Below are positions 45,598-55,887 of a stretch of DNA of 64,000 nucleotides, piece by piece. Source of the DNA: Benincasa hispida (lineage: Eukaryota > Streptophyta > Magnoliopsida > Cucurbitales > Cucurbitaceae); contig NC_052349.1 in assembly GCF_009727055.1 (NCBI RefSeq), forward strand, positions 94,024,146 to 94,088,145, written 5' to 3'. Both the position numbers and the translations under genes were made by a program. How positions within the stretch are numbered: the first letter of the stretch is position 1; each line of letters begins with the position of its first letter. The notes beneath the pieces were generated by a model. The model searched no databases. It saw nothing but the letters and a program-made list of their open reading frames with translations, and was not told where the DNA came from.

Positions 45598-47585
45598 TGT
45601 TGGGTTTTATGTCCTAAAAACTTGCAGTTTATAAAATAATAAATATTTTCTATAATCAATATACTTGTTATTGATCTCATAAATTGTTTGAAAGTCTAAA
45701 TCCAATAAACTAAAACCCATGACTATTGTAGGAGTACTTGAACTTTATATGGAGATATAAGAGTGGATCAGGTTCGAGTAAATAGTCAAAATGATCTATG
45801 ATACATGAATAAGGTTGGATACCTTATTCTGGTAACACCATTGGATGAGGCCTACTCTGCAGTTGTTACAAAGAGTTGTAAAGTGCTACATACGATGTGA
45901 TCCTAATTCGTACATGTTATGACATGAGGAGTAGGGGCATCCTATGTAATGAGTTTGCATAAGATCAGGACCAAGAAATAAGTCACTCTTACTTTATAAC
46001 ACTGTTTACTGTTTAAGACTGACCATTTCAATGACCTAGGTAACTCAATCTTAATCCTGAGCTAACTATGAACTCCTGTTTATTCGGGATTGCCCTTAGA
46101 TTTGCATAGTTGAGGGTTGGCTCAACAATGTCGGCTCAATAAGACTCCTATTTCAGGGGTAAGATCGGATAAATAACTAGGGACATAGGGTGCAAGACGA
46201 AGTTCACGCCTACTCTATTTAAGATAGGAGAAAGGTTGTTCTCTCAAGTACTGAATCCAGGTCTTGAATAAGGGGCCCCACCCTCTCACTGGGTTGAGAG
46301 AGTTTGGTTTGGTGATTGGATCACAAACAGTTGTTCATTAGGGGATCAGTAGGGACTTGAGGAATAAGACGTAATCTCGGGGGTAAAATAGATATTTGAC
46401 CCAGTCGTTATTACGAACAACTTGTGAAGGTCGACTTGCTGATTATGGTTAAATCATGTGGACATAATATATCTACAGTGAGGGGAGTGCAACTGTGGGT
46501 TTTAGTGGAGTGACCCATTAGTTAACGAATGGGGATTAATTTGGTCTAATGAGTTTAGCCAATCGTTGGAGCCCATGGTCTATAGGTCCGCGAGGTCCCC
46601 CTACTAGCTTGTAACGGACTAGCTCTAGAATAGCGTGATAAGTTAATTTGAAACGTTCAATTTAGAATTAAGAAAATTAGTATTTATATGAGATATAATT
46701 ATGTTTAATTAAATGGAATAGGCGAATTTATATATTTAAATATGATTTAAATATATAAAGATGGATATGTGTTAAAATTAATTTAATATTTGATATGAAA
46801 TTAATTAAGTTTTATTTAATAATTAATTTATGAAATTAATTAATTTTTCATTTTTAAAATAAAATAGATTTTTTAAATCAAAATTTTATTTTTAGATAAA
46901 ATTGAAAAATGAAAAGAAAACTAAAACACAAAATGGAAAAATGGGTTTTTCCATTATCCATCTTTGAAGTAGCTCACACATGAAGTAACTTATTGCCTTT
47001 GTCTTCTCCAAGCATGAGATGCAACTCATGTAACTCTTCTCTTTGCATGTTGATATGCAATATAATGAAGAGATTGGAGTGAAAATTGGGCATGCAATCT
47101 ACAGAATTTTGAGAGAAAATTCGGTTTGAAGAAAGGTTCTTCAACAAAGGTTGTTGCAGTGAGCTTTTCTCCTTCATCCCTTGATTCAAGCTTTTTTTGA
47201 GTCCCACAACTCAATCTAGAGCACTAAGAGAATAGTGAGGAAGATCTTAAGGTGGTCTATAACAAGATATGGAGAAGATTGCAGTTGAAGAAGGGGCTTT
47301 GAAGAAGTTCTACAAGAGGTATGTCTTAATACCCATTTTTCTACAGAAGCATGCTTTATATTATGTCAAAATTTAAAATTTTGACTGCATAGATGATTCT
47401 TGAGGTGGTCTATAACAAGATATGGAGAAGATTGCAGCTGAAGAATGGGCTTTGAAGAAGTTCTACAAGAAGTATGTCTTGAAACCCATTTTTCTGCAGA
47501 AGCATGCTTTATATTATGCCAAAATTAGTGAATTTGACTGCTTAGATGATTCTTATGGTTCCGCTGCTGTTGATACAATCTTACA
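45598..47585 (+). repeat. 5' LTR-A (reference copy A4)
   Basis: 1988 bp, from TGTTGGGTTTTATG to GATACAATCTTACA. It matches A3 in reverse over its length. It holds an AT-rich centre (46660-46930) and a 153-bp tandem duplication near its 3' end. Confidence 0.85.
47250..47555 (+). repeat. 153-bp tandem duplication in the 5' LTR-A
   Basis: Units 47250-47402 and 47403-47555, both starting AGGTGGTCTATAACAAGATA and containing AAGCATGCTTTATATTATG. The 3' LTR copy (50941-51090) has one unit, so the two LTRs are no longer equal. Confidence 0.88.
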
Positions 47586-47586
47586 A

Positions 47587-47600
47587 TTGGTATCAGAGCA
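47587..47600 (+). other. Primer binding site of the LTR-A element
   Basis: TTGGTATCAGAGCA, the complement of the initiator tRNA-Met 3' region typical of plant Ty1/copia, one base after the LTR end. Confidence 0.85.
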
Positions 47601-47894
47601 TCAAATACACATTAAATTCGGTTTAATTTTGGTTTTGTGGGTGTTTTATATGAGAAATATGAAACTGGTACACTGATATGATTTTCTGAGTTTTGGCTGT
47701 TTAATTCTCTTTAATTTCTCATTTAAATTTGTAATTGGCTCTTGCTTGATGAGCTTTAATGTGTTCCCAAGAGTCTGTAATTTATTTGGAGTCATTAGAG
47801 TAAAAATTAAGCTGTAAATCGAAGAAACAAACGAAGAGGCCGAGTTGCAGTTCCAGAAAATCAGCCTCTGTTCTTATCGTCGTTGTGGTTCCAG

Positions 47895-48735
47895 TTGCTA
47901 AACGATCGTCTAGCTCCAGACGCTACAAGCTGAGAAGAAAAGCTAGACAATCGTATAGCAATGGGCACTGGTCGTTGTGATGTTGAATGCTAGATGATCG
48001 TGTACCTGCGGGAGTTAAACGATGCGATCAATTTGCTATATGATAGCATTAAGCGATCGTTTAGCTTTGGCGTGGGAACTAAACGATACGTTGAATTTAC
48101 TATATGATGGTACTATACGATCGTTTACCAATGATGCGCTCTAAGCGATGCGATGAAGTGCTACACGATAGCGCTGAGCGATCGTTTAGATACAGAGCTA
48201 AGCGATCGGTTGACGATGTGCTAAGCGATGCATTGAAGTTTTCTATGCGATGGAACTAAACAAATCGCGTCCTACGATTTGAACGACGTGATGATGTTCA
48301 TATGGATGGAGCTAAGCGATCGTTAGCTACACGGAAGATACTGAACGATGACATGCAGCACTAGACGATGGTGTTAAGCGATCGTTTGGTTCTATACGAA
48401 AACTAAGCGATAGTTATGAAAAGCTATATGATAGCCCTGAGCAACCGCTTACTACGATCGTTTATCTTTTGATCAGGAGCTAAACGAGGCGTTGAATTGC
48501 TATGCGATAACACTACGTGATCATTTATCTCTATACGGCAGCTAAGCGATGCGTTAAGTTGCTATGCGATAGCACTATGCGATCGCATACTTTGTGCGGC
48601 AACTGGGCGTGCGTTGAATGCTATACGATGGCATTAAACGATTTTTTACCTTTTTGTGCGCACTAAACGGTCAAGCATTTATTAAGACGTCTGGCAAAAT
48701 GCTAGACGATGGTCGTCATTGCTAAACGATGAGAC
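47895..48735. repeat. CGATCG palindrome array 7 (largest)
   Basis: Roughly thirty boxes over 840 bp, for example AAACGATCGTCTAG, AAGCGATCGTTTAG (several), TATACGATCGTTTAC, GAGCGATCGTTTAG, ATGCGATCGCATAC. They are interleaved with GCTATGCGATAGCA-type and CTAAACGATGCG-type relatives. Spacing is irregular (about 20-40 bp) but three-box groups recur at about 80-90 bp. It is followed by a GGTTC-rich stretch (48770-48890) with repeated GGTTCGGGTCCGGTTC. No reading frame spans it. Confidence 0.8.
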
Positions 48736-48899
48736 TTAGCGAGATGTTGAACATGTGCAGGCCGTTCGACCAGTTCTCTTGTGGTCTGGTCTGGTTCAAC
48801 TTCGAATGGTTCTGTTGGTCCGGTTCAGACGGTTCGGGTCCGGTTCAAGCTACTTGAGTTCGTTTTGGAGCGGTTCGAGCGGTTCGAAGCTGTTTTGTA

Positions 48900-50723
48900 A
48901 TAGTTAGGCTTCTGTTTGCTTGTTTTTGCCAAAACTAAAACCATATCAGTTTGTGTTTAATTATTTATGCATTTGATGTATGTTATAATTAAATAAATCT
49001 TGTATGTGCATATAGTATGCCATTTAGATTTAAAAGGCCACCATAGAAAGCATGTAACATGCATTGAAAGTATGTTATAATTGTTATAATATATAGTATG
49101 CAGGTTAGGGTTTCTTGTATTTAATATAAATGTTATATTAAATTTGAATGCCTCATGTATGTTATGGATGAATAGCATGTCTAAAGTTTTATAAGTTGTT
49201 ATAAAATTGGGTGACATTTAAAATCCATAAACAACAGCTGCATGCTCATGTAGGTTGATCACCTGTTTTAATTGTTAAAACTTATAAAACCTAGGTTACA
49301 AACTCAACCGGTATATAATTCTGTCTAAGGTTGGGGGTACTTAAGTTGACGGGTTACGAAACACCTCCTACCTAGGGATTATGGCCGAATAATTGAGTGT
49401 TGGTAACCGATTTTATGAGCATACGTGAGTGATGTGAGGTAATAAAATGGTTTATCACCTAGATATCGTAGGTTAAAATCCAATTATAAGAGTTATACTT
49501 GGATAAACCACATAGCCTTAGGGTTATTTTATTAGCCGAAAAGAACCTAAGTATAAATCTATCCAAAATAGAACACTTCAGTGGAAGTTTAATAACTTCT
49601 ATATGATAGAGTTATTAGAAAAATTTAGTGGAAGATTAATAACATATACGATACGTTATTTTTAGCTCTCACGTCTTTAAGAGTTCACAATCCAGATTTA
49701 AGCGGTACTTCGTGTCACCCTGGAAGTGACCTCCATTTGGAAAGTATTTTTTGGCTTAAATCTAGATTTTGGTGAATAAGAGAAAGTTGTCCAAATATAA
49801 GTCTATTATACGATATATAGATTTCAACTACCACGTCTCCACATAGTTTACACCATGAGATTCATATGACGCTTCATGTCACCCTGGAAGTGGCCTCCCT
49901 TTGGAGAGTGTTTTGTATGAGTCAATATCAAGGTAAATGGAGGAAGTAGTTCATATTAAGTGGGTGAAGGATATGTGTCAATATATCCTACGGTCTCCTC
50001 CATTAGTCTGAATCGTGAGATTCCTATGTTGCACCTGTTGATTGGCTTTAAGCGGCCCTTTGCTAGTCGTTTAGTGATGGCTATCCCCACGGAGGGTTGT
50101 AACATAGGATTCAGAACAACACAGGCTTCAGTAAAATGAATAGGGTCTTATAGTTTCGTCTTGGATGTTGTCTTCTATTTCGGAGGCAAATTCATACCGT
50201 CCTATAGGATCTGAAAATGGCGGGTCACACTTACAAGAATTACTAAGTTGTTAGTAAAGATCTTGGCCAAAAATGATAACTAAACGACTATAGGAATAAG
50301 AGTTATTCTGGAGACAATAGGAATAAGAGTTATTCCGAGGATAGTGTTTGGTCAAAATTGTTTGTTTTAGTGAAGGAATATCTGACTACCCCACAGTAGC
50401 ACATATTCTGACTCACTAAAATATCGTTGCAAATAAATAATGGTTATGGGTACATTATTACTTTTTGCTAAAACTTGACTTTGGATTTAGTTACAAATTA
50501 GAATTTGTTTGAATTTATTAGCATTCGAATTCTAGTATACTCACTTTCGATGTACGTAACAGTAAAATCAAATCAACAAATAAATTACTAGCGGTTGATT
50601 ATACCAAAAGAGTTTTAACAGAGGATTGTTCTTTATCTCCCAACTCATCTAAAATTATGAATTATATAGATGAAAATGCTAAATTCGAACAACAAGATAA
50701 ATATTATTTACTTGTTATCGAAG
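48900..50723 (+). repeat. Conserved non-coding internal domain of the LTR-A element
   Basis: No protein family recognised in any frame. It contains a repeated box at 49700-49740 and 49866-49910 (GTGTCACCCTGGAAGTGACC, then TCC..TTTGGA), with a weaker third near 50050-50095. It also has blocks such as GGTTGGGGGTACTTAAGTTG and GAGGTAATAAAATGGTTT. The same blocks occur in reverse complement at 63591-64000 (CATCAACTTAAGTACCTC, AAACCATTTTATTACCTC) and, more degraded, at 8801-9790. Confidence 0.7.
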
Positions 50724-51122
50724 CAGCTCTTCTCTTTGCATGTTGATCTGTAATATAATGAAGAGATTGGAGTGAAAATTGGGCATGCAATCTACAAAAT
50801 TTTGAGAGAAAATTCGATTTGAAGAATGGTTCTTCGACAAGGTTGTTGCAGTGAGCTTTTCTCCTTCATCCCTTGATTCAAGCTTCTTTTGAGTCCCACA
50901 ACTCAATCTAGAGCACCAAGAGAATAGTGGGGAAGATCTTGAGGTGGTCTAAAACAAGATATGGAGAAGATTGCAGCTAGAGAAGGGGCTTTAAAGAAGT
51001 TCTACAAGAGGTATATCTTGAAACCCATTTTTCTGCAGAAGCATGCTTTATATTATGCCAAAATTAGTGAATTTGAGTGCTTAGATGATCCTTGTGCTTC
51101 TGCTGCTATTGATAATCCTACA
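50724..51122 (+). repeat. Truncated 3' LTR-A
   Basis: Matches 47035-47402 and the 3' end of the 5' LTR (CTCTTCTCTTTGCATGTTGA through GATAATCCTACA). It lacks the first ~1.45 kb. Single copy of the 153-bp unit. Confidence 0.85.
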
Positions 51123-52628
51123 CAGAAGGCCTAAGCTGACAAACGAGGCTTGGATCCCTAGGAAGTAGTTGATGGGGCCGAGGTCTTTTAAAGAAAATTT
51201 ATTGTCCAGCCAAGTAATGAAATTGTTGATTATCTTTTGATTGTTGTCCGTGATGATCACATCATCAACATAAACCAACATGAGGACAATGGGCGAGCCC
51301 CTTCGATAAATGAATAGGGAGGTGTCAGCTCGACTGTTTGTAAAGCCCCATGAGTGCAAGGTGTCTGTGAGCATAGTGTTCCAAGCACGGGGGGCCTGCT
51401 TCAGTCCATATATTGCTTTGCGTAACTTGCATACATGATTAGGCATAGAGTGACTAACATATCTAGGAGGTTGAGCCATGTAGACATCTTCCTCTAGATT
51501 TCCATTGAGGAACGCATTGTTGAAATCGAGTTGGCGAACTTCCCAGTCATAGAAGACAGCAAGAGTTAGGACAACTCAAATGGTGGACGCTTTGACTACG
51601 GGGCTGAACGTCTCAAAGAAGTCTATGCCAGGATTTTGGTGAAACCCCTTCACTACAAGCTGAGCCTTGTATCGCTGTATAGATCCATTTGAATTTCTTT
51701 TAATCCTGAATACCCACTGGCAACCAACAATGGTCTTATGAGGTGGAGCTGGCACCAAATCCCAAGTGTGACTTCGAGTAAGAGCTTGGACTTCAAAATC
51801 CATGGCATTTTTCCAAGCTGAAGTGGCCAAGGCATCAACAACCCGTGTAGGTTCAATGAGGTTGAAGTCACGATTTGAAGATGATGCTAACCAGATTTTT
51901 GGTTTGAAGATGCCTGCCTTGGCACGGGTTATCATGGTATGGCCAGGAACTGGAGGGGGTGGAGAGGGGGTTAAGCTATCGGGGGTGATGAGATGGAGCA
52001 GCCGGGAGGAAGGGTTGGAGAAGGGTTGGACACTAGAGAGAAATTAGGAGTGTGTGACACAGGGGAAGGGCACGGCTGCACTGGAGAAGGAGGGGGTGAA
52101 GTAGATGATGAAGGTGTAGGGAAAAGAGAGGTTTTTGAGCTTAGTATGGGACTGAGAAGAGGTGTACTGTGATTAGTAGTTGGGCTTGGAGAATAGGCAG
52201 TAGTTGGATGATTTTGAGAACTGGATTAGGGTTGCAAAAGACAATTGAGCTGTTCATTCCATGATGGTGGTGGATAGGCAATAGGTATGTGGAGGTTGGT
52301 TCCAGCCTCCATTGAATCAACTCCAAAACTTGTTGCAAAAGGAAAGAAACTTTCATCAAAATCAACATGCCTTGATATTAAAAGCTTACCCGACTAAGTG
52401 AGCCATTTGTGTCCGTTATGAATGGGGTTGGGGCCTAAGTAAACACATCTTTCTGATTTGTATTGAAACTTTTGCACATTATATGGCCGTAGGTATGGAT
52501 GGCAAACACAGCCAAATATTCTAAGTTCTGAGAAGTTTAATTGCTTGTGGATGAGCTTTTCATTGGAGACTTTCCTCTTAGAACTTTTGAAGGTAAGCCA
52601 TTGATTATAAATGTGGAGGTCATGAAAG
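51123..52628 (-). pseudogene. Ale-like copia pol, integrase end and reverse transcriptase
   Basis: Minus strand from 52628: integrase C-terminal end in shifted frames (NFSELRIFGCVCHPYL-type, KCVYLGPNPIHNGHKW), a linker, then RT: MITRAKAGIFKPKIW, VVDALATSAWKNAMDFEVQA, HTWDLVPAPPHKTIVGCQWV, FRIKRNSNGSIQRYKAQLVV, GIDFFETFSPVVK, then [27 protein letters not shown], catalytic [13 protein letters not shown] near 51245-51285, and [17 protein letters not shown]. It is interrupted at 51122 by the LTR-A element and continues at 45597. At 52628 the SIRE-like LTR is joined and the integrase core upstream is missing. Stops and at least two frameshifts. Confidence 0.9.
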
Positions 52629-53895
52629 TGTTGGCTTTTTGGCCCTTAATCTCAAATTAATTAATTAATCAATATTTTGATGATAACAAACTCAATTTTT
52701 AATTACTGAAAATCTTAGTATTTTAGTATATCTATAGCGTAGAGCTCGGAATAACGATTCCAACACCTCTTGAATCACTCAAAACGGAGCTAAAACGAAG
52801 ACGATATGACCGAAACAAGTTTATAGAGAAAATACTGTGGTGGATGACGTGACATAACCAGACCATTTGCATGTAGACATGTGGCAGCATATTGGTTGAA
52901 TGGTGGATCATTAAGAGATTAACATATAATGGACTTTTGATTTTTTGATTGATTTAAAATAAAAAATTGAAATTAAAAAGAAATTTAAAAGGAAAATAAA
53001 TTTAATTATATTTTATTTTGTGTCTAATGACTAGATTTTACACATTGTATGTTTTTTATTTTTGGATTGATTTTAAAGAGAATGAATTTAAAAAGAAAAT
53101 GAATTAAAAGGAAAATGAATTTAATATTAGTTTATGTTTGTGTCTAACGACTAGTTTTTGACGCATGATATGTTTTTTTTTTTTTTGATTAATTTTAAAA
53201 AGAAAATGAATTTCAAAAGAAAAGAAACTTAATATATATTTTTTTTTTGCATCTAACGACTAGATAGTTTTAAAATCTCCACCATTGATTTTTCTTTTCC
53301 AAAATCCAATGGTCCAAATTAGTTGTGGTTTCTAAAAATTTTTCTATCTCTAATATAAACCATCTTCCTCTCCAAATTTTAAACTAACAAATTTTACATT
53401 TCATAATCCTCCAAAACTCAAAAGTTTCCAGAGTTGTATTGTGTTTCTTCAAAAATTCCAACATTTGTAACGTTTGATCCTAAACCGTGGAAAGGATCGG
53501 GTTTGCTCTTGAACCCGTAAAAGGAGTGGTGGTGTAACAGTTGGGCTCTAATCCGTGAAAAGAGTCGGAAGTTTTATTCAAATTTCCAAGAGGCGCTTGG
53601 GGAGTGGAGTAGGTCGAGTTTGATCGAACACTATAAAAAATTACGGTGTCTTCTTCTCTAACTCTTTCCTTTTTATTTTTGCAATTAATTTAAGCAATTT
53701 ATTGTATGTTTTAGTTTGTTTGCTAAAATTTGATAGAATTAAATTATCACATTTTTTGTCATATGATTTGTAGCATAATTTGAATTTTCTTATTATTTAT
53801 AAAAAGTGTACTAATTAGTTTAATTGGGTTAATTTAGAAAAAAAATTTAATTAAAACCCTATTCACCCCCTCTAGGTTGCCATATCGATCCAACA
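52629..53895 (+). repeat. 5' LTR of the SIRE-like element
   Basis: 1267 bp, from TGTTGGCTTTTTGGCCC to CGATCCAACA, followed by the PBS. Three degenerate ~110-bp repeats (around 52945-53260) share TGATTNNTTTTAAANNGAAAATGAATTT-type blocks and CTAACGACTAG, so the LTR contains an internal tandem array. The TATA-like element was not confidently placed. Confidence 0.85.
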
Positions 53896-53912
53896 ATTGG
53901 TATCAGAGCGGG
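53896..53912 (+). other. Primer binding site of the SIRE-like element
   Basis: ATTGGTATCAGAGCGGG, initiator tRNA-Met type, directly after the LTR end. Confidence 0.85.
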
Positions 53913-53963
53913 TTGCTCTTCTTGAAATATTTATTTCGTGATAAACTTTATTTGTTTTTTAGC

Positions 53964-55100
53964 TATGGCAATTTTAGTTTTACCCCTTTACTGATATCAA
54001 TCTATTACAAAGCCTCATTTCTTTAATGATACTAATTATAGTTATTGGAAAAATAGAATGAGATTTTTCTTGCTTTCTATTGATTATGATTTATGGGATA
54101 TTGTTGAGGAAGGTTTTAAAATTCCAAACAAAGATGTTGATAGTGTTAGCACTATAAAACCTAAGGAAGAATGGTCAATAAATGAAAAGAAAGCATGCTC
54201 TTTAAATGCCAAAGCTATTAATTGCTTATTTTGTGCTTTGAATGAAGTTGAGTATAATAGAGTGTCTATTTGCAAAACCGCTAAAGTGATATGGGATAAA
54301 TTAGAAATTACTCATGAAGGAACTAGTCAAGTAAAAGAAACAAAGATTGACATGTTAGTTCATCAATATGAAATGTTTAAAATTGATGAAAATGAAGCTA
54401 TTCCGATATGTTTATTAGATTTACTAACATTGTCAATGCTTTAGAAGGACCTGGGAAAAGTACTCAAATCTTGAGAAGATAAAGAAGCTATTGTGGTCTT
54501 TGCCTAAACAATGGGAGCCTAAAGTCACCGTCATTCAAGAGGCAAAGGATCTCAAATCTCTCTCCATTGATGAACTCATGGCTCGTTATTGACGCATGAG
54601 ATAAATATCAAGAAAAACATGGAGGATGAGAAGAAAAAGAAGAAAAGAGTATAGCTTTAAAGACAATCTCTTTAGAAGTTGACTCCCAAGATGAAGATGA
54701 CTTGATGAAGATGATGTTGGCTATCTTCATGTAAGTATAAGAACTTCATCAAGAGAAAGAAGCAATTCAAGAAGCATCTCTCCAACCAAAAAGAGTCAAA
54801 AGGTGAAAAGAACAAAAAGGATGAGGTAATATGCTATGAATGTAAGAAGCCGGGTCATATTAGAACCGATTGTCCTTTTCCTCAATCATCCAAGAAATCC
54901 AAGAAAAGCAATGAAAGCTACTTGGGATGATAGCGATGAAAGCGAAAGTGGGAGTGATAATGAATAAGTGGCCAATTTTTGCTTCATGGCTCATAGTGAC
55001 AAAGAGGATGAACAAAGTGATGAGGTAACTCTAGAACCTCTTTCTTATAATGAATTGTTCGAAGCTTTTGAAAATATGCAAAATGATTTAGAAAAACTTA
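53964..55100 (+). pseudogene. SIRE-like gag (UBN2-type) up to the assembly gap
   Basis: Starts ATGGCAATTTTAG with an early stop; then FFNDTNYSYWKNRMRFFLLS, IDYDLWDIVEEGFKIP, KKACSLNAKAINCLFCALNE, AKVIWDKLEITHEGTSQVKE, TKIDMLVHQYEMFKI, the usual UBN2 gag layout. After frameshifts, KKLLWSLPKQWEPKVT and a CCHC zinc knuckle CYECKKPGHIRTDC near 54832-54875, then the acidic stretch before protease. The main open part is 54058-54444. Frame losses are mostly single-base, so part of the damage may be sequencing error. Confidence 0.88.
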
Positions 55101-55887
55101 NNNNNNNNNNNNNNNNNNNNNNNNNNNNNNNNNNNNNNNNNNNNNNNNNNNNNNNNNNNNNNNNNNNNNNNNNNNNNNNNNNNNNNNNNNNNNNNNNNNN
55201 NNNNNNNNNNNNNNNNNNNNNNNNNNNNNNNNNNNNNNNNNNNNNNNNNNNNNNNNNNNNNNNNNNNNNNNNNNNNNNNNNNNNNNNNNNNNNNNNNNNN
55301 NNNNNNNNNNNNNNNNNNNNNNNNNNNNNNNNNNNNNNNNNNNNNNNNNNNNNNNNNNNNNNNNNNNNNNNNNNNNNNNNNNNNNNNNNNNNNNNNNNNN
55401 NNNNNNNNNNNNNNNNNNNNNNNNNNNNNNNNNNNNNNNNNNNNNNNNNNNNNNNNNNNNNNNNNNNNNNNNNNNNNNNNNNNNNNNNNNNNNNNNNNNN
55501 NNNNNNNNNNNNNNNNNNNNNNNNNNNNNNNNNNNNNNNNNNNNNNNNNNNNNNNNNNNNNNNNNNNNNNNNNNNNNNNNNNNNNNNNNNNNNNNNNNNN
55601 NNNNNNNNNNNNNNNNNNNNNNNNNNNNNNNNNNNNNNNNNNNNNNNNNNNNNNNNNNNNNNNNNNNNNNNNNNNNNNNNNNNNNNNNNNNNNNNNNNNN
55701 NNNNNNNNNNNNNNNNNNNNNNNNNNNNNNNNNNNNNNNNNNNNNNNNNNNNNNNNNNNNNNNNNNNNNNNNNNNNNNNNNNNNNNNNNNNNNNNNNNNN
55801 NNNNNNNNNNNNNNNNNNNNNNNNNNNNNNNNNNNNNNNNNNNNNNNNNNNNNNNNNNNNNNNNNNNNNNNNNNNNNNNNNNNNNNN
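55101..55887. other. Assembly gap (787 n)
   Basis: Run of n within the SIRE-like element, between the gag end and the region before the protease. Frames bridging it carry no information. Confidence 0.99.

Larger units (their letters stand above)
45598..51122 (+). mobile_element. Non-coding LTR-A retroelement (LARD-like), 5.5 kb
   Basis: Starts TGTTGGGTTTTATGTCC, ends ATCCTACA, and is flanked by identical CAGAAG (45592-45597 and 51123-51128) inside the Ale-like pol. It has a complete 5' LTR (45598-47585), a PBS, a 3.1-kb internal region without a recognisable protein, and only the last ~400 bp of the 3' LTR (50724-51122). A large retrotransposon derivative that depends on proteins from elsewhere; the tRNA-iMet-type PBS points to a copia partner. 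The deletion of the 3' LTR start and PPT is probably secondary. Confidence 0.82.

Noticed and set aside
47587..47600. tRNA gene fragment (initiator Met)
   Set aside because: It is the complement of a tRNA 3' end placed right after an LTR, i.e. a primer binding site. The same applies at 53896, 60783, 30099 and 31752.
47895..48735. CRISPR-like or satellite array
   Set aside because: Boxes are short, imperfect and irregularly spaced, there are no equal-length spacers, and the context is a plant retroelement.
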